A DNA stretch of 64,000 bases from Pseudomonadota bacterium (GCA_020161775.1 JAIUOW010000006.1:165240-229239); one strand, 5' to 3'. Shown: positions 16,021-24,686, counted from the first letter of the stretch. The notes: generated by a model not told the origin, from the sequence alone. Program-made: numbers and translations.

Positions 16021-16791
16021 CTACTTGATGTTGATGCCACCCCAACGTACCCGGCCGATGATCGCAAAGTCTCGGTCTTCTTCTTCCGTCGCTCGAATCT
16101 CAAAAGACTCGTAATCGGAGTTCAGGCTCCGAATCTTGAACACCCGCCCCGGTAGCCGCTGCACCTGCTTGACGAGCAGCGCCTCGTCGAGACGAATCAC
16201 ATGGATGCCGTCGCTGAACATTTCACTGCCAGCCCTCAAGTCCACCAGAACCGTATCGCCCGAGCTTAGGCGCGGCTCCATTGAGTCACCCACTACCGAA
16301 ATCAGCGCTATCGCGTCATGCGATATGCCCAAGTCGCCTCGTATGTAACTCTGATCAAAGGGCCTCATGGCCTTTACCAACTCGATCTGATTGAACAGCT
16401 CGCGCACGCCAGCTGACGCCTGGATATCGAAATGCGGCACGTACACAAAAGGGTGTTGAGAGACTGCAGTGATAGCCGGGGAAACTAACAGATCACCGCC
16501 AGCGTCCGAGGAAAAGGCGGAGAGCTGTCTGGGAGAGAGGCCTAGCCCACGCGCTAGAGCAATCAAATGCTCGGAACTCGGGTCCATCTCACCGCGCTCT
16601 ATGCGTCCGATCGTGTTTGGATGCAGCCCACTCTTCCTGTGAAGGTGGCCGATCGTCAGACCTGACCTCTTACGCGCCGCCCGCACACGTTCACCCTGAG
16701 CAATGCGCAGCTCTTCTGCGAGCGCTTTGTCGTCAGAAGAGATTCCTTCAGTCGAAGAGGAATCGTCGCCGATCCCCGTAGCTGTGTTCAC
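16021..16791 (-). CDS. Phage repressor, XRE helix-turn-helix with S24 (LexA/CI-type) peptidase domain
   Basis: The 256-residue protein begins at GTG 16791. A Cro/CI-type HTH lies at about residues 34-92 (LTIGHLHRKSGLHPNTIGRI). The C-terminal S24 peptidase domain has the catalytic serine in VVGDSMEP (Ser170) and the lysine in ALLVKQVQR (Lys208). The Ala-Gly pair in QASAGVRELF (about 127-128) is a candidate autocleavage site. This predicts RecA/SOS-linked induction, unlike the Mu c repressor. It faces the ner gene across a 168-bp operator region. Confidence 0.88.
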   Translation of the reverse strand: MNTATGIGDDSSSTEGISSDDKALAEELRIAQGERVRAARKRSGLTIGHLHRKSGLHPNTIGRIERGEMDPSSEHLIALARGLGLSPRQLSAFSSDAGGDLLVSPAITAVSQHPFVYVPHFDIQASAGVRELFNQIELVKAMRPFDQSYIRGDLGISHDAIALISVVGDSMEPRLSSGDTVLVDLRAGSEMFSDGIHVIRLDEALLVKQVQRLPGRVFKIRSLNSDYESFEIRATEEEDRDFAIIGRVRWGGINIK

Positions 16792-16794
16792 TGC

Positions 16795-16950
16795 AAACCC
16801 AAATTGTGATGTTCATCGCAATTATCGCGCGGCACCGGGTTTGCGTGGCCTGTTATGCCACCCCGCAATCAGGTCTTGGGTTAATAAATCACAAAAGGGG
16901 TTGCGAAAACCCAATTTGTGCGTATCATCGCGATGAATAACCCAAATACA
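16795..16950. promoter_or_regulatory. Early operator/promoter region between repressor and ner
   Basis: Two 25-bp direct repeats begin with AAACCCAA and end with TCATCGC (16795-16819 and 16907-16931, five mismatches). Further AACCCAA copies lie at 16875-16882 (inverted) and 16939-16945. The early promoter is readable as TTGCGA (16901-16906), 16 bp, TATCAT (16923-16928), so the second repeat covers it. A GATAAT at 16826-16821 on the minus strand is a candidate repressor -10. These repeats are the likely binding sites of the repressor and/or Ner. Confidence 0.7.
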
Positions 16951-16959
16951 GGTGATTTA

Positions 16960-17241
16960 ATGGATTGGCACCCCGCGCAAGTGAAGATGGCCCTCGAAAT
17001 GGAGGGGACAAATCTCGCAAAACTGGCGAGAGACCACGGATACGCGCACATCAACGACGTTTTGTCGCGTCACTGGGTTGCCGCCGAACTGATCGTTGCC
17101 AAGGCGCTGGGAAAAAAGGCCGAGGAAATCTGGCCGAGCAGATACGCGCGGTCCAGAGAGCGGGCGAAAGCGCTGACGCGAAATGCGCAGGTTCGCAAGA
17201 AATTCGCCGGGGCACTGAAGCAGGCGAGGACGCAGTCATGA
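16960..17241 (+). CDS. ner: Ner-like early regulatory DNA-binding protein
   Basis: The start at 16960 is chosen because the TATCAT -10 box lies at 16923-16928 and an AGGTGA stands just upstream; the earlier in-frame ATGs at 16918 and 16933 would lie in or beside the promoter. The 93-residue product begins MDWHPAQVKMALEMEGTNLA and contains DHGYAHINDVLSRHW and KKAEEIWPSRY. These match the Mu Ner pattern (DWH...HW...IWPSRY). Ner represses early and repressor promoters after induction. An extra basic tail of about 25 residues follows the Ner core. Confidence 0.88.
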   Translation: MDWHPAQVKMALEMEGTNLAKLARDHGYAHINDVLSRHWVAAELIVAKALGKKAEEIWPSRYARSRERAKALTRNAQVRKKFAGALKQARTQS

Positions 17242-17345
17242 AGCCGCGCTTTGTCCTCATCGCCGAGACGCGGCTTAACGTCGTCGCCATCGGGCTGCAC
17301 ACGCATACCTTCCGCGAAGGTGAAATCGTGCGGGAGGGCGAATGA
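17238..17345 (+). CDS. Very small early phage protein, unknown
   Basis: A 35-residue frame (MKPRFVLIAETRLNVVAIGL) overlaps the ner stop (ATGA at 17238) and the next start (17342). The end-to-end overlaps on both sides and normal codon use support translation. No domain is recognisable; the C-terminus is charged (FREGEIVREGE). Confidence 0.5.
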   Translation: MKPRFVLIAETRLNVVAIGLHTHTFREGEIVREGE

Positions 17346-17677
17346 TCCACAAGACCATCCCCCTCAAGTCCGTGCGCGACGCGCTCATGTGCGCGATGGT
17401 GCGCAAGTGCAGTGGTCGCCAGTCGATGGACGGCAAGCCTCTGGGCCGCTGCGCCGCGTTTACCCAGTACCCGCTGCTGAACATCGCCTGTCGCGAGGCC
17501 AAGCGCGGCCACCGGCCTTACCTGCACCAGCCGCATCACTTCGGCCCCATGTCCAAGGGCGACATGGAGCGGGTACTGAAAAACGTGCGCTGCGCGGGCC
17601 TGGCCGAGGTGCGCCGCACCTGGGGCCAGGGCATGCGGGCAATGGCGGTTGAATTCGCCGATGGGGTCATGCGATGA
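17342..17677 (+). CDS. Early phage protein of unknown function upstream of transposase
   Basis: The 111-residue protein (MIHKTIPLKSVRDALMCAMV) contains several Cys and His residues (ALMCAMVRKCSG, GRCAAF, LNIACREAK), which could bind a metal. It overlaps the small gene before it and the transposase after it (ATGA at 17674). Similar-sized genes sit upstream of A in other Mu-like phages, but I cannot name it. Confidence 0.6.
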   Translation: MIHKTIPLKSVRDALMCAMVRKCSGRQSMDGKPLGRCAAFTQYPLLNIACREAKRGHRPYLHQPHHFGPMSKGDMERVLKNVRCAGLAEVRRTWGQGMRAMAVEFADGVMR

Positions 17678-19830
17678 CCTGGCTCACCGCCCGCGAACTC
17701 GCCGGTCTTCCCGGCATGCCCGGCTCCGAGCGCCGCACCCGCGACAAGCTGGCCCAGCTGCAGGTGCCTATGCGCTCCCGCGCTGGCCGGGGCGGTGGTC
17801 AGGAATACGACTGCACGGCGCTGCCCGCCGAGACGCGCACGGCCCTGATGATCGACAAGATCGCCCAGGCCGCGCCTTTGGTGGCCGCGCATGCCGAGGC
17901 GACCGTCCCCGCACAGGTGGCCGCCAACCTTCCCGCCCCCATCACCGCACGCCGTCCGCCCAGCCAGGCAGACAAGGCCGTCGCCGACGCCCGCGTGATG
18001 CTGATCAACCGCCTGGAGGAACTGGCCGGCCTGCAGGGCACCAAGAAGGGCGCGGCCCTGCTGTCCCTGCAGCTGTCCAGCGGTCAGGCCAGCGCCGAGC
18101 TGCAGGCCACGGCCCGCACGGCCAACCAGCGCCCGCGTGATGCATCGGTCAGCCCGCGCACCCTGCTGCGCTGGCTCAGCACCCACAGGGCCGAGGGCTG
18201 GTGGGGTCTGCTGCCCGCCCAGGCCGACGACACCGGCGCCGAAGTGGGCAACGACGTAGCGGCGGTGCTGGGCCGGTACCTGAACAAGGACGCCCGGTAC
18301 CGCAACCTGAGCGCCGCCGCGATGGAGGTGAACGCCGAACTGGGCAACGACCCCGACGCCTGGCGCAACCTATATGCGCGCGCCCGAAGGGCACTGCCTA
18401 AGGTCAATCGCGTGGACCTGATCAAGGCACGCCACTCGGGCGCCGAGCGCGCAGCCAAGCTGCCCTTCAAGCGCCGCGATACCAGCGTGCTCAAGCCGCT
18501 GGACGTGTGGCTGATCGACGGCCACACCTTCAAGGCCAAGGTACGCCACCCCGATCACGGCGCCCCGTTCGCGCCTGAGGTGACTGTGGTTAAAGATGCC
18601 GCCACCCGCCTGATCTGCGGTTGGTCGGTGGCGTTGAGCGAGAACGTGATCGCGGTGGGCGATGCCCTGCGGCACGCGGTTGGCCGCTGCGGTAGCCCGG
18701 CGATCGTCTACAGCGACAACGGCGCAGGCGAAACCGCCAAGCAGATGGACTGCCCTGTAACCGGCATCATCGCGCGCCTGGGCGCCGATCACCGCACCGG
18801 CATCGCGGGCCATCCGCAGGGCCACGGCCTGATCGAGCGCGGCTGGCGCACCCACATGATCAACTGCGCGCGGCAGTTTGGCAGCTACCAGGGCAAGGAC
18901 GTGGACAGCAACACGCTGCGCAAGGTCAGCGCCGAGCTGGCCAAGGAGCAACGCGCGCTCAAGCGGGCCGAGTCCACGGGCGAAGTCATCCAGCTCAGCC
19001 ACAAGGCCCCCACCTGGAAGCAATTCATTGACGCCGTGCAGGTGGCTGTTGACAAGTACAACAACGAGCACCGCCACCGCAGCCTGCCCAAGAACGCCCA
19101 AGGCAAGCACATGACGCCGGCCGAGGCATGGGCCGCCATGCTCGACACCAGCCTGCAGCACAAGCTGGGCGAGTTGGAGCTGCGCATGCTCTTCATGCCG
19201 GCCGTGCTGCGCACCGCCAAGCGCGGCGAGGTGACGTTCCTCAATCAGACGTACTTCTCCAACGACCTGATGGCCGTGGACGGCGAACAGGTCCGGGTGC
19301 ATTACGACATCCACGACCCCAACTTCGTGATGGTGTTCAGCACAGACGGCGAGTTCGTCTGCGAGGCGAAGTGGAACGCCAACCGTATCGACTACTTCCC
19401 CAAGCCCGTGGTGCAGATGGCGCGCGAAAAGCGCGTCGATGCGGCCGTCAAGCGGCGCGAGGGTCAGATCGAACTCGCCAAGCGCGAGCTGCAGGGCACC
19501 TACGGCCCTGCCAATGTTTTTGCCCTGCCGGAACCGTCCGCCCCCGTGGTGGTGGTGCCCCCGCTGGAGGTGCATGTCTCCTCCTCCCCCTCCCTCTTGC
19601 TTCCAGAGGCGCAGCCGGTGCAAACCGCTGCGGGCAGGCCTTTCTTTGACACACAGAGCCAACGCTACGAGTGGCTCATGTGCAACCGCACCGCCTGGGC
19701 TGACGCCGATCACGCATGGGTCAGCGATTACGTCCAGGGCGACGACTACGACGGCCTGCGCGACTACTTCGCCTCGCGCGGCATCGACTGGCAAGCCACC
19801 AACCAAACCACTACGAGGGGAACTGCATGA
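17674..19830 (+). CDS. A: Mu A-type DDE transposase
   Basis: The 718-residue protein has the MuA domain order. The N-terminal winged helix (MTWLTARELAGLPGMPGSER) binds end or enhancer sites. A central helical DNA-binding region follows, then an RNase-H-like catalytic core: LDVWLIDGHTFKAKV (Asp282), AIVYSDNGAGE (Asp348) and GHGLIERGW (Glu388). A MuA beta-barrel domain and a C-terminal tail complete it. Asp-Asp-Glu are all present, so the enzyme should be active. It is followed directly by the B ATPase gene (4-bp overlap), as in Mu. Confidence 0.95.
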   Translation: MTWLTARELAGLPGMPGSERRTRDKLAQLQVPMRSRAGRGGGQEYDCTALPAETRTALMIDKIAQAAPLVAAHAEATVPAQVAANLPAPITARRPPSQADKAVADARVMLINRLEELAGLQGTKKGAALLSLQLSSGQASAELQATARTANQRPRDASVSPRTLLRWLSTHRAEGWWGLLPAQADDTGAEVGNDVAAVLGRYLNKDARYRNLSAAAMEVNAELGNDPDAWRNLYARARRALPKVNRVDLIKARHSGAERAAKLPFKRRDTSVLKPLDVWLIDGHTFKAKVRHPDHGAPFAPEVTVVKDAATRLICGWSVALSENVIAVGDALRHAVGRCGSPAIVYSDNGAGETAKQMDCPVTGIIARLGADHRTGIAGHPQGHGLIERGWRTHMINCARQFGSYQGKDVDSNTLRKVSAELAKEQRALKRAESTGEVIQLSHKAPTWKQFIDAVQVAVDKYNNEHRHRSLPKNAQGKHMTPAEAWAAMLDTSLQHKLGELELRMLFMPAVLRTAKRGEVTFLNQTYFSNDLMAVDGEQVRVHYDIHDPNFVMVFSTDGEFVCEAKWNANRIDYFPKPVVQMAREKRVDAAVKRREGQIELAKRELQGTYGPANVFALPEPSAPVVVVPPLEVHVSSSPSLLLPEAQPVQTAAGRPFFDTQSQRYEWLMCNRTAWADADHAWVSDYVQGDDYDGLRDYFASRGIDWQATNQTTTRGTA

Positions 19831-20594
19831 AGCCTGGGTTCGTTCAAACAGAAAACTTCCGCCGCCTGAAGGACGCCGAGAAGCTGGTCGCCCGCCGGGG
19901 CGCCAGCGAGGCCGGCCTGGTCATCGTGCGCGGTGTCTTCGGCGTCGGCAAGTCCAAGCTCACCGAGCGCTGGGCGGCCGAGAGCGGCTACGTGTTCATC
20001 CGCGCCAAGGAGACTTACACCAAGCGCGCCCTGCTGGACGAGCTGGCCGACGCAATGGGCCTGGCCAAGGGCGGGCGCAACATCGAGGTGCAGGGGCGGA
20101 TCATCGCCAAGGTCGGCGTTGACATGGTGCCGATCATCGTGGACGAAGCCGACCACCTGGTGCGCAGCACGGCCAGCCTGCTTGAAGTCTTGCGCGACAT
20201 CACCGACGTGACGGGCTGCATGTGCTTCCTGGTCGGCATGGAGCACTTCCCCATGAAGGTCGCGCGTTATGGCCACATCGCCAGCCGCGTGGCCAAGGTG
20301 GTCGAGTTCGAGACGCTGTCGATCGGCGACATCCGCGCCACGGTGAACGCCAAGGCCTCGCTGGGCTCCGAACCGAATGCCCCCGCACTGCCGATGGACG
20401 AGGACGTGGTGGCCGAGATCCACAAGCAGTGCTCTGGCCGCATGCGCCTGGCGCTGAACGCGATCGCCAACATTGAGGGCTGGGCGCACGCCAACGGCTG
20501 GAAGAAGGTCACCCTGGCCGACATCAAGGGCAAGGCCCTGTGCACCGAGTTCAGCGGCAAGCCGCTGGGCGTCTCGGCCAACCGCGTCAAGTAA
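19827..20594 (+). CDS. B: Mu B-type transposition ATPase (target-DNA activator)
   Basis: The 255-residue AAA+ protein has a P-loop GVFGVGKSK (about residues 36-44) and a Walker B VPIIVDEADHL (about 101-111). It is shorter than Mu B (312), lacking much of the N-terminal HTH region. MuB-type proteins bind target DNA as filaments, stimulate the transposase and confer target immunity. The start overlaps the transposase stop. Confidence 0.92.
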   Translation: MKPGFVQTENFRRLKDAEKLVARRGASEAGLVIVRGVFGVGKSKLTERWAAESGYVFIRAKETYTKRALLDELADAMGLAKGGRNIEVQGRIIAKVGVDMVPIIVDEADHLVRSTASLLEVLRDITDVTGCMCFLVGMEHFPMKVARYGHIASRVAKVVEFETLSIGDIRATVNAKASLGSEPNAPALPMDEDVVAEIHKQCSGRMRLALNAIANIEGWAHANGWKKVTLADIKGKALCTEFSGKPLGVSANRVK

Positions 20595-21229
20595 TGAGCG
20601 CCGCCGCCATGACGCCCGCCCTCAAGCCCGTCGAAGAGCTGCGCTGGGTCGCCTCGGCCGTGCTGCAGGCGCTGGCCGAGCGCGGCAAGGGCAAGGGCGA
20701 CACATTCACCGCCGCCGATCTGCTGGCATGGGTGCCCGCGTTGTCGGCGGGAGCCAAGCGAACCAACGCCACGACGCGCCTGGTCGGGCTGGGCCTGCTC
20801 ACGTACCGCCAGGGCTTCGACGCCGACACGGCTGATCTGCAAGGCACCTACACGGTTACAGCGGCCGGCGCCGAGGCGATCCAGGCAGCCAAGGCGGGCA
20901 AGGCCCACAAGAGCGGCCCCAAGCGACCGCACGGCAACCGCCCGCAGTCCGCCAGCGCCTTCAGCACGCAGCTGTGGCGCCTGGTGCGCGCACGGCGCCT
21001 GCTGGACGCCAAGGAAGCCGCCGAGACGCTGGTGGATGCCGGCGACGACGTGAAGAAGGCAGAACAGCACGCCTCCAAGCTGTTCCGCCGCTGGGAGCTG
21101 ACCGGCCACCTGGCTGCGAGCAAGCAGCGCGTCCACAGGGTCGGCACCAGCAACGGTCACAAGCGCTACGTGCTGATCAACGACTGCGGCCCGATGCCGC
21201 CTCAATCTCCCTCCAAGAAGACCGCATGA
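20594..21229 (+). CDS. Early phage protein with winged-helix-like segments, unknown
   Basis: The start at 20594 overlaps the B stop (TAATG). The 211-residue protein (MSAAAMTPALKPVEELRWVA) has an N-terminal region with TNATTRLVGLGLLTYRQGFD resembling a wing, a basic Pro-rich linker (KSGPKRPHGNRPQ), and a C-terminal helical region. It is probably a DNA-binding accessory of the early operon; no family is recognised with certainty. Confidence 0.6.
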   Translation: MSAAAMTPALKPVEELRWVASAVLQALAERGKGKGDTFTAADLLAWVPALSAGAKRTNATTRLVGLGLLTYRQGFDADTADLQGTYTVTAAGAEAIQAAKAGKAHKSGPKRPHGNRPQSASAFSTQLWRLVRARRLLDAKEAAETLVDAGDDVKKAEQHASKLFRRWELTGHLAASKQRVHRVGTSNGHKRYVLINDCGPMPPQSPSKKTA

Positions 21230-21657
21230 GCTACAAGAAGGAACCCTGGTTTGCCCTGCTGCAAGCCACTGCGCAGACGCTCAACCGCGCCAAGGTGGCC
21301 GGCCTGCTGGGCGTCAGCGCACCCACCATCAGCCAGGTGCTCAACGGCTCCGGCAAATACGGTGACGGCACGGCCAGCACAGACAAGCTGGCCGAGAAGG
21401 TGATCCACACCTTTGGCCGCTACTCCTGCCCGCACCTGTCTGAGCAGACCGGCTTTGGCGATAAGGCGGTGGAAATCACGGCCGATCAATGCCGGACCTA
21501 TGCCCATCGGCCCGCACCAGCGGGCAGTCCCGGCGACATGCAGCACTGGCAGGCCTGCAACCGCTGCCCCCACAAGGCGCACACCGCGCCACCCACCGCG
21601 CGTGAAGTCAAGCCGCGCAAACCCCGCAACCAGGAGACCTCTCATGAAGCTCTTTAA
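21226..21657 (+). CDS. Small HTH protein with Cys-rich C-terminus
   Basis: From ATG 21226 (overlapping the previous TGA) the 143-residue protein starts MSYKKEPWFALLQATAQTLN. It has a LacI/XRE-type helix-turn-helix: AKVAGLLGVSAPTISQVLNG. The second half contains a Cys/His cluster (YSCPHL, DQCRTYAHR, HWQACNRCPHK) that may bind zinc. A regulatory role in the early operon is likely; the target is unknown. Confidence 0.65.
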   Translation: MSYKKEPWFALLQATAQTLNRAKVAGLLGVSAPTISQVLNGSGKYGDGTASTDKLAEKVIHTFGRYSCPHLSEQTGFGDKAVEITADQCRTYAHRPAPAGSPGDMQHWQACNRCPHKAHTAPPTAREVKPRKPRNQETSHEAL

Positions 21658-21922
21658 CTCAGCGCGGGCGCACGCCACGCAGCTGGCCCAGCACTTCCTG
21701 CTGGGCGGCCCTGTCGGCGTCTTCTACGCCGTCAAGCTGGCCTGGCTGCGCGCCCGCGCCGCGCGGATCAGTCTGCACATCCACCGGGAGCAGGAACTGC
21801 ACCGCGCCAACCTCAAGGCCCTGAATCACGAGCTGAACGAGGTGATCAGCGCACAGCAGGGCACCAACATTGCCGCTGCGCAGTTCTGGAGCTGGTGCGA
21901 CAAGAAGGCGGGGCAGTCATGA
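21644..21922 (+). CDS. Small early phage protein, unknown
   Basis: The 92-residue protein (MKLFNSARAHATQLAQHFLL) has a Shine-Dalgarno AGGAGA eight bases before its ATG. It has one moderately hydrophobic stretch (LLGGPVGVFYAVKLAWL) and a helical C-terminal half. It overlaps its neighbours by 14 and 4 bp. No function can be assigned. Confidence 0.55.
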   Translation: MKLFNSARAHATQLAQHFLLGGPVGVFYAVKLAWLRARAARISLHIHREQELHRANLKALNHELNEVISAQQGTNIAAAQFWSWCDKKAGQS

Positions 21923-22827
21923 GCGTCGAACGCATCCTGCCGGTGGCGCGCGAGCTGGCCGCCCGCCCTGAGGGCATGAGCAATGGCGACTTGGCTATGG
22001 CCGCCAACCTGACAGCCAGCGCTGCGGGCGCCTACATCCAGGTGTACATGAACAATGGGCACATCTTCAGGGGCCAGCCTGACGGAAAACGCGCCCGCTA
22101 CTTCACCACCCAAACCGCCGCCGACGCCTTTCGGGACGGCAACCAGAAGCCACTGACCCTGCAGCGCGCCAGCCCCGACATGCTGGCCCGCGCGGCCGTG
22201 GCCCAAATGCGCAAGGACCAGATCCGCAGCAGCGCGAGCCTGGCAGAGACGCTGCACGTCAAGCCCGAGCAGATCGACGCGGCGCTCGCCCCGCTGGTCA
22301 ACGCCCATTACCTTACCCGCGTGAACGTCCTGCGCGGTGGCGTGACGATGTTCGACTACAGGTTTTCGGCAGCGTGGACGCCCAAGTCTGAGGACTTCGA
22401 TGGCCTGGTGTGGGACGGTGCCTCCCCCCAAGCCAACGTGAGCCCGGTGGCCGCGCCAAAGGCCACGCCCGCACCCAGCCCGCGGCCTGCGCCCGCCACG
22501 GCGCCTGTGGCCCCGCCAAAGCCCGCCAGGGACGCCTTGGCGGCTGGTGGAGACCTGGGCCGTCGGCCCCTGCACGCCGAGCCGGACCCGGTCGAGCGCA
22601 AGGCCGAGAAGGCAATCGAGGCCGCTGCGGAGTTAAAGCGGCCTACGGTGCTGAATGTCCTGCGTGCCGACGACATGGTCTGCGCCATGAACTCGCGCGG
22701 TGAACTTGCACTCGACCTGGCAAACGACACGGTGCTCAAGTTCACGCCGGCCAGCGCGCTGGCGCTCAAGCGGTTCCTGGACAACACGACGGTCCTCGAA
22801 TCGCTCAGCCTGGTGGAGCAGCCGTGA
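21919..22827 (+). CDS. Early phage protein with two winged-helix-like repeats and Pro-rich linker
   Basis: The 302-residue protein begins MSVERILPVARELAARPEGM. Two HTH-like regions (NGDLAMAANLTASAAGAYIQ; SASLAETLHVKPEQIDAALA) are followed by a Pro/Ala-rich linker (about residues 175-215) and a C-terminal domain with NSRGELALDLANDTVLKFTP. The design suggests a modular DNA-binding protein. ATGA overlaps at both ends place it in the early operon. The role is unknown. Confidence 0.6.
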   Translation: MSVERILPVARELAARPEGMSNGDLAMAANLTASAAGAYIQVYMNNGHIFRGQPDGKRARYFTTQTAADAFRDGNQKPLTLQRASPDMLARAAVAQMRKDQIRSSASLAETLHVKPEQIDAALAPLVNAHYLTRVNVLRGGVTMFDYRFSAAWTPKSEDFDGLVWDGASPQANVSPVAAPKATPAPSPRPAPATAPVAPPKPARDALAAGGDLGRRPLHAEPDPVERKAEKAIEAAAELKRPTVLNVLRADDMVCAMNSRGELALDLANDTVLKFTPASALALKRFLDNTTVLESLSLVEQP

Positions 22828-23039
22828 TGTACCAAAGCCTGAGCAGCTACATGGTGGCCTTGGCTGCGCTGGTGCCCAAGCGCGGCAGCGCCATCACCAC
22901 CTTGGCGCTGGCCACCGCGAGCAATTTGAGCGCCGAGCGCGTGCGCCTTGAGCTGCAACCGCTGGTGGACGCCGGCAGCGTCGTCTATGACGCAGCCAGC
23001 GACACCTACACAACCCCGGCCCAGCCGGCGCTGGCCTGA
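22827..23039 (+). CDS. Small HTH-like early protein, unknown
   Basis: The 70-residue protein (MYQSLSSYMVALAALVPKRG) resembles the winged-helix units of the gene before it (TLALATASNLSAERVRLELQ). ATG 22827 overlaps the preceding stop; a GTG at 22824 is an alternative. The function is unknown. Confidence 0.5.
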   Translation: MYQSLSSYMVALAALVPKRGSAITTLALATASNLSAERVRLELQPLVDAGSVVYDAASDTYTTPAQPALA

Positions 23040-23047
23040 GCACCGCC

Positions 23048-23365
23048 ATGCAGACCGCCCAGCTGCTCAACGCGCTCAGCCGCCACCTCGGCCAGGCCCA
23101 AGGCGTGCGCGCCGCCGACCTGGCGCGCGATCTGGCCGTCAGCACACGCCAGATCCGCAAGGGCGTGAGCGCGCTGCGTGACGAGGGTGTGGCCGTCTGC
23201 GGCACGCCCAGGACGGGCTACTACATCGCCACCACCCCGGAAGAGCTGCGCCAGACGCTGGCCTTCCACAAGAAACGCCTGGAGCACGAGGCGCGGATCG
23301 TCCGCCACCTCGAAGCCCTATGCACCCCGGCCCTGATGGGTCAACAACTTCTCAATCAAGCCTGA
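23048..23365 (+). CDS. Small winged-helix regulator
   Basis: The 105-residue protein has a clear HTH_11/DeoR-like pattern: AADLARDLAVSTRQIRKGVS, followed by a wing (GVAVCGTPRTGYYIATTPEE) and a helical tail. Such small regulators are common in transposable phage early operons. The operator is unknown. Confidence 0.65.
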   Translation: MQTAQLLNALSRHLGQAQGVRAADLARDLAVSTRQIRKGVSALRDEGVAVCGTPRTGYYIATTPEELRQTLAFHKKRLEHEARIVRHLEALCTPALMGQQLLNQA

Positions 23366-23378
23366 CAAGGAGAACGAC

Positions 23379-23900
23379 ATGGCTACCACCAAGCTGAAGG
23401 CGAAGGCCCAGACCTACGCCCCGCAAACCCCCAACGACTGCGCCGCCGACATCAAGAAGCTGGGTGATCTGCAGCGCGATTTTGCCCGCCAGCAAGCCGA
23501 CATGAACGACGAGATCGCGGCGATCACGAAGCGCTACCAGCCCAAACTGGAAGCACTGAGCGAGCGCATCGCCACGTTGCAGCAGGGCGTGCAAACGTAC
23601 TGCGAGGCGAACCGCAGCACGCTGACCAACGACGGCAAAGTCAAGACGGCCAACTTCGTCACCGGTGACGTCCAGTGGCGCCAGCGACCGCCCAGCGTGT
23701 CGATCCGCGGCGCCGATGCCGTGATCGAGGTTCTGCAGCGCATGGGCCTGTCGCGCTTCGTTCGCACCAAGGAAGAAGTGAACAAGGAGGCGATCCTCAA
23801 CGAGCCGGACGCCGTGCGCGGTATCGCTGGCATCAGCGTGGTCACCGGGGTCGAGGACTTCGTGATTTCCCCGTTTGAAGCCGCAGCGGAGGCCCGCTGA
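23379..23900 (+). CDS. gam: Gam-like host nuclease inhibitor / DNA-end protector
   Basis: The 173-residue protein matches the Mu Gam family: an N-terminal helical pair, then KTANFVTGDVQWRQRPPSVS, and VVTGVEDFVISPF at the end. Mu Gam is a Ku-like dimer that binds double-strand ends and blocks RecBCD-type nucleases. A Shine-Dalgarno AAGGAG precedes the ATG. Confidence 0.9.
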   Translation: MATTKLKAKAQTYAPQTPNDCAADIKKLGDLQRDFARQQADMNDEIAAITKRYQPKLEALSERIATLQQGVQTYCEANRSTLTNDGKVKTANFVTGDVQWRQRPPSVSIRGADAVIEVLQRMGLSRFVRTKEEVNKEAILNEPDAVRGIAGISVVTGVEDFVISPFEAAAEAR

Positions 23901-24112
23901 TGAGCACCATCCAGGTTGCACAGATCAGCATGGGTTACAGCCCCGCCTTGCCCGACGGGGGCCTGTGCCCTGGCTGCGTCCACGTCAAGTTCGAGGACGG
24001 CCTGCGCTGCACCAAAGGCGGCTTTTGGGTGCGCCGCGCCGCCGGCTGTAACGAATTCCAGCCGAAGCCCGCCGAACCGCCCAAGGTCCAGATCGGCCCC
24101 ACCGATATCTAG
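23900..24112 (+). CDS. Small Cys-containing early protein, unknown
   Basis: The 70-residue protein (MSTIQVAQISMGYSPALPDG) carries four cysteines in the pattern GLCPGCVHVKF...GLRCTKGG...AGCNEF, consistent with one zinc or Fe-S site. It overlaps the gam stop by one base. A 64-bp gap follows (24113-24176) without a gene. The function is unknown. Confidence 0.5.
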   Translation: MSTIQVAQISMGYSPALPDGGLCPGCVHVKFEDGLRCTKGGFWVRRAAGCNEFQPKPAEPPKVQIGPTDI

Positions 24113-24176
24113 TTTTCTCCAATGGTCGTTGTTGGCGACCCCCTGGCTTCGGCCAGGGTCTTTTTCAAAGGTGATC

Positions 24177-24686
24177 ATGACCATTACCCTCAAAACCACC
24201 CCCGATCAGCTCAAGGAGCTGCTCGACGCCGCGTGCTTCAGCACAGCAGCCGAGCTGAACGTCAACCGCTGCGTCCTCATGCAGGTTCTGCGCGATGTCG
24301 AGGCTGGCCACGAACTGCACGCGCTCATCAACAACCCACACACCGACGAGTTCCTGCAGGCCACACAACTGGAAGCCGCCCACCAGCGCGACCGCTGGGG
24401 CGAGGCCCATGACAGGGGCAAGAGCGCGGAGAACTGGTTCTGGCTGGTGGGTTACCTGGCCGGCAAATGCCTGCGCGCGGTCATCACGGGCGACAAGGCC
24501 AAGGCGCTGCACCACACCATCAGCAGCGCCGCTGCCCTGGCCAACTGGTACGAGGCGATCAAGAAAGACGAGACCGGCGCCGGCATGGGCCACGACCGCG
24601 ACATCAAGCCTGTCGAGATCGCCCGCTTTGAAAACGCCGCGCTGCCCGTGGTTCATCTGAATCAAGACCTCTACTCGGGCCGCTGA
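24177..24686 (+). CDS. MazG-like / dNTP pyrophosphohydrolase-like phage protein (tentative)
   Basis: The 169-residue protein begins MTITLKTTPDQLKELLDAAC. The stretch RDRWGEAHDRGKSAENWFWL and LAGKCLRAVITGDKAKALHH resembles the 'RWG.EHD...W..L...GK...A...GD' layout of MazG-like all-alpha NTP pyrophosphohydrolases in phages. If so, it would adjust nucleotide pools. The metal-binding EExxD motif of true MazG is not evident, so the assignment is weak. Confidence 0.45.
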   Translation: MTITLKTTPDQLKELLDAACFSTAAELNVNRCVLMQVLRDVEAGHELHALINNPHTDEFLQATQLEAAHQRDRWGEAHDRGKSAENWFWLVGYLAGKCLRAVITGDKAKALHHTISSAAALANWYEAIKKDETGAGMGHDRDIKPVEIARFENAALPVVHLNQDLYSGR

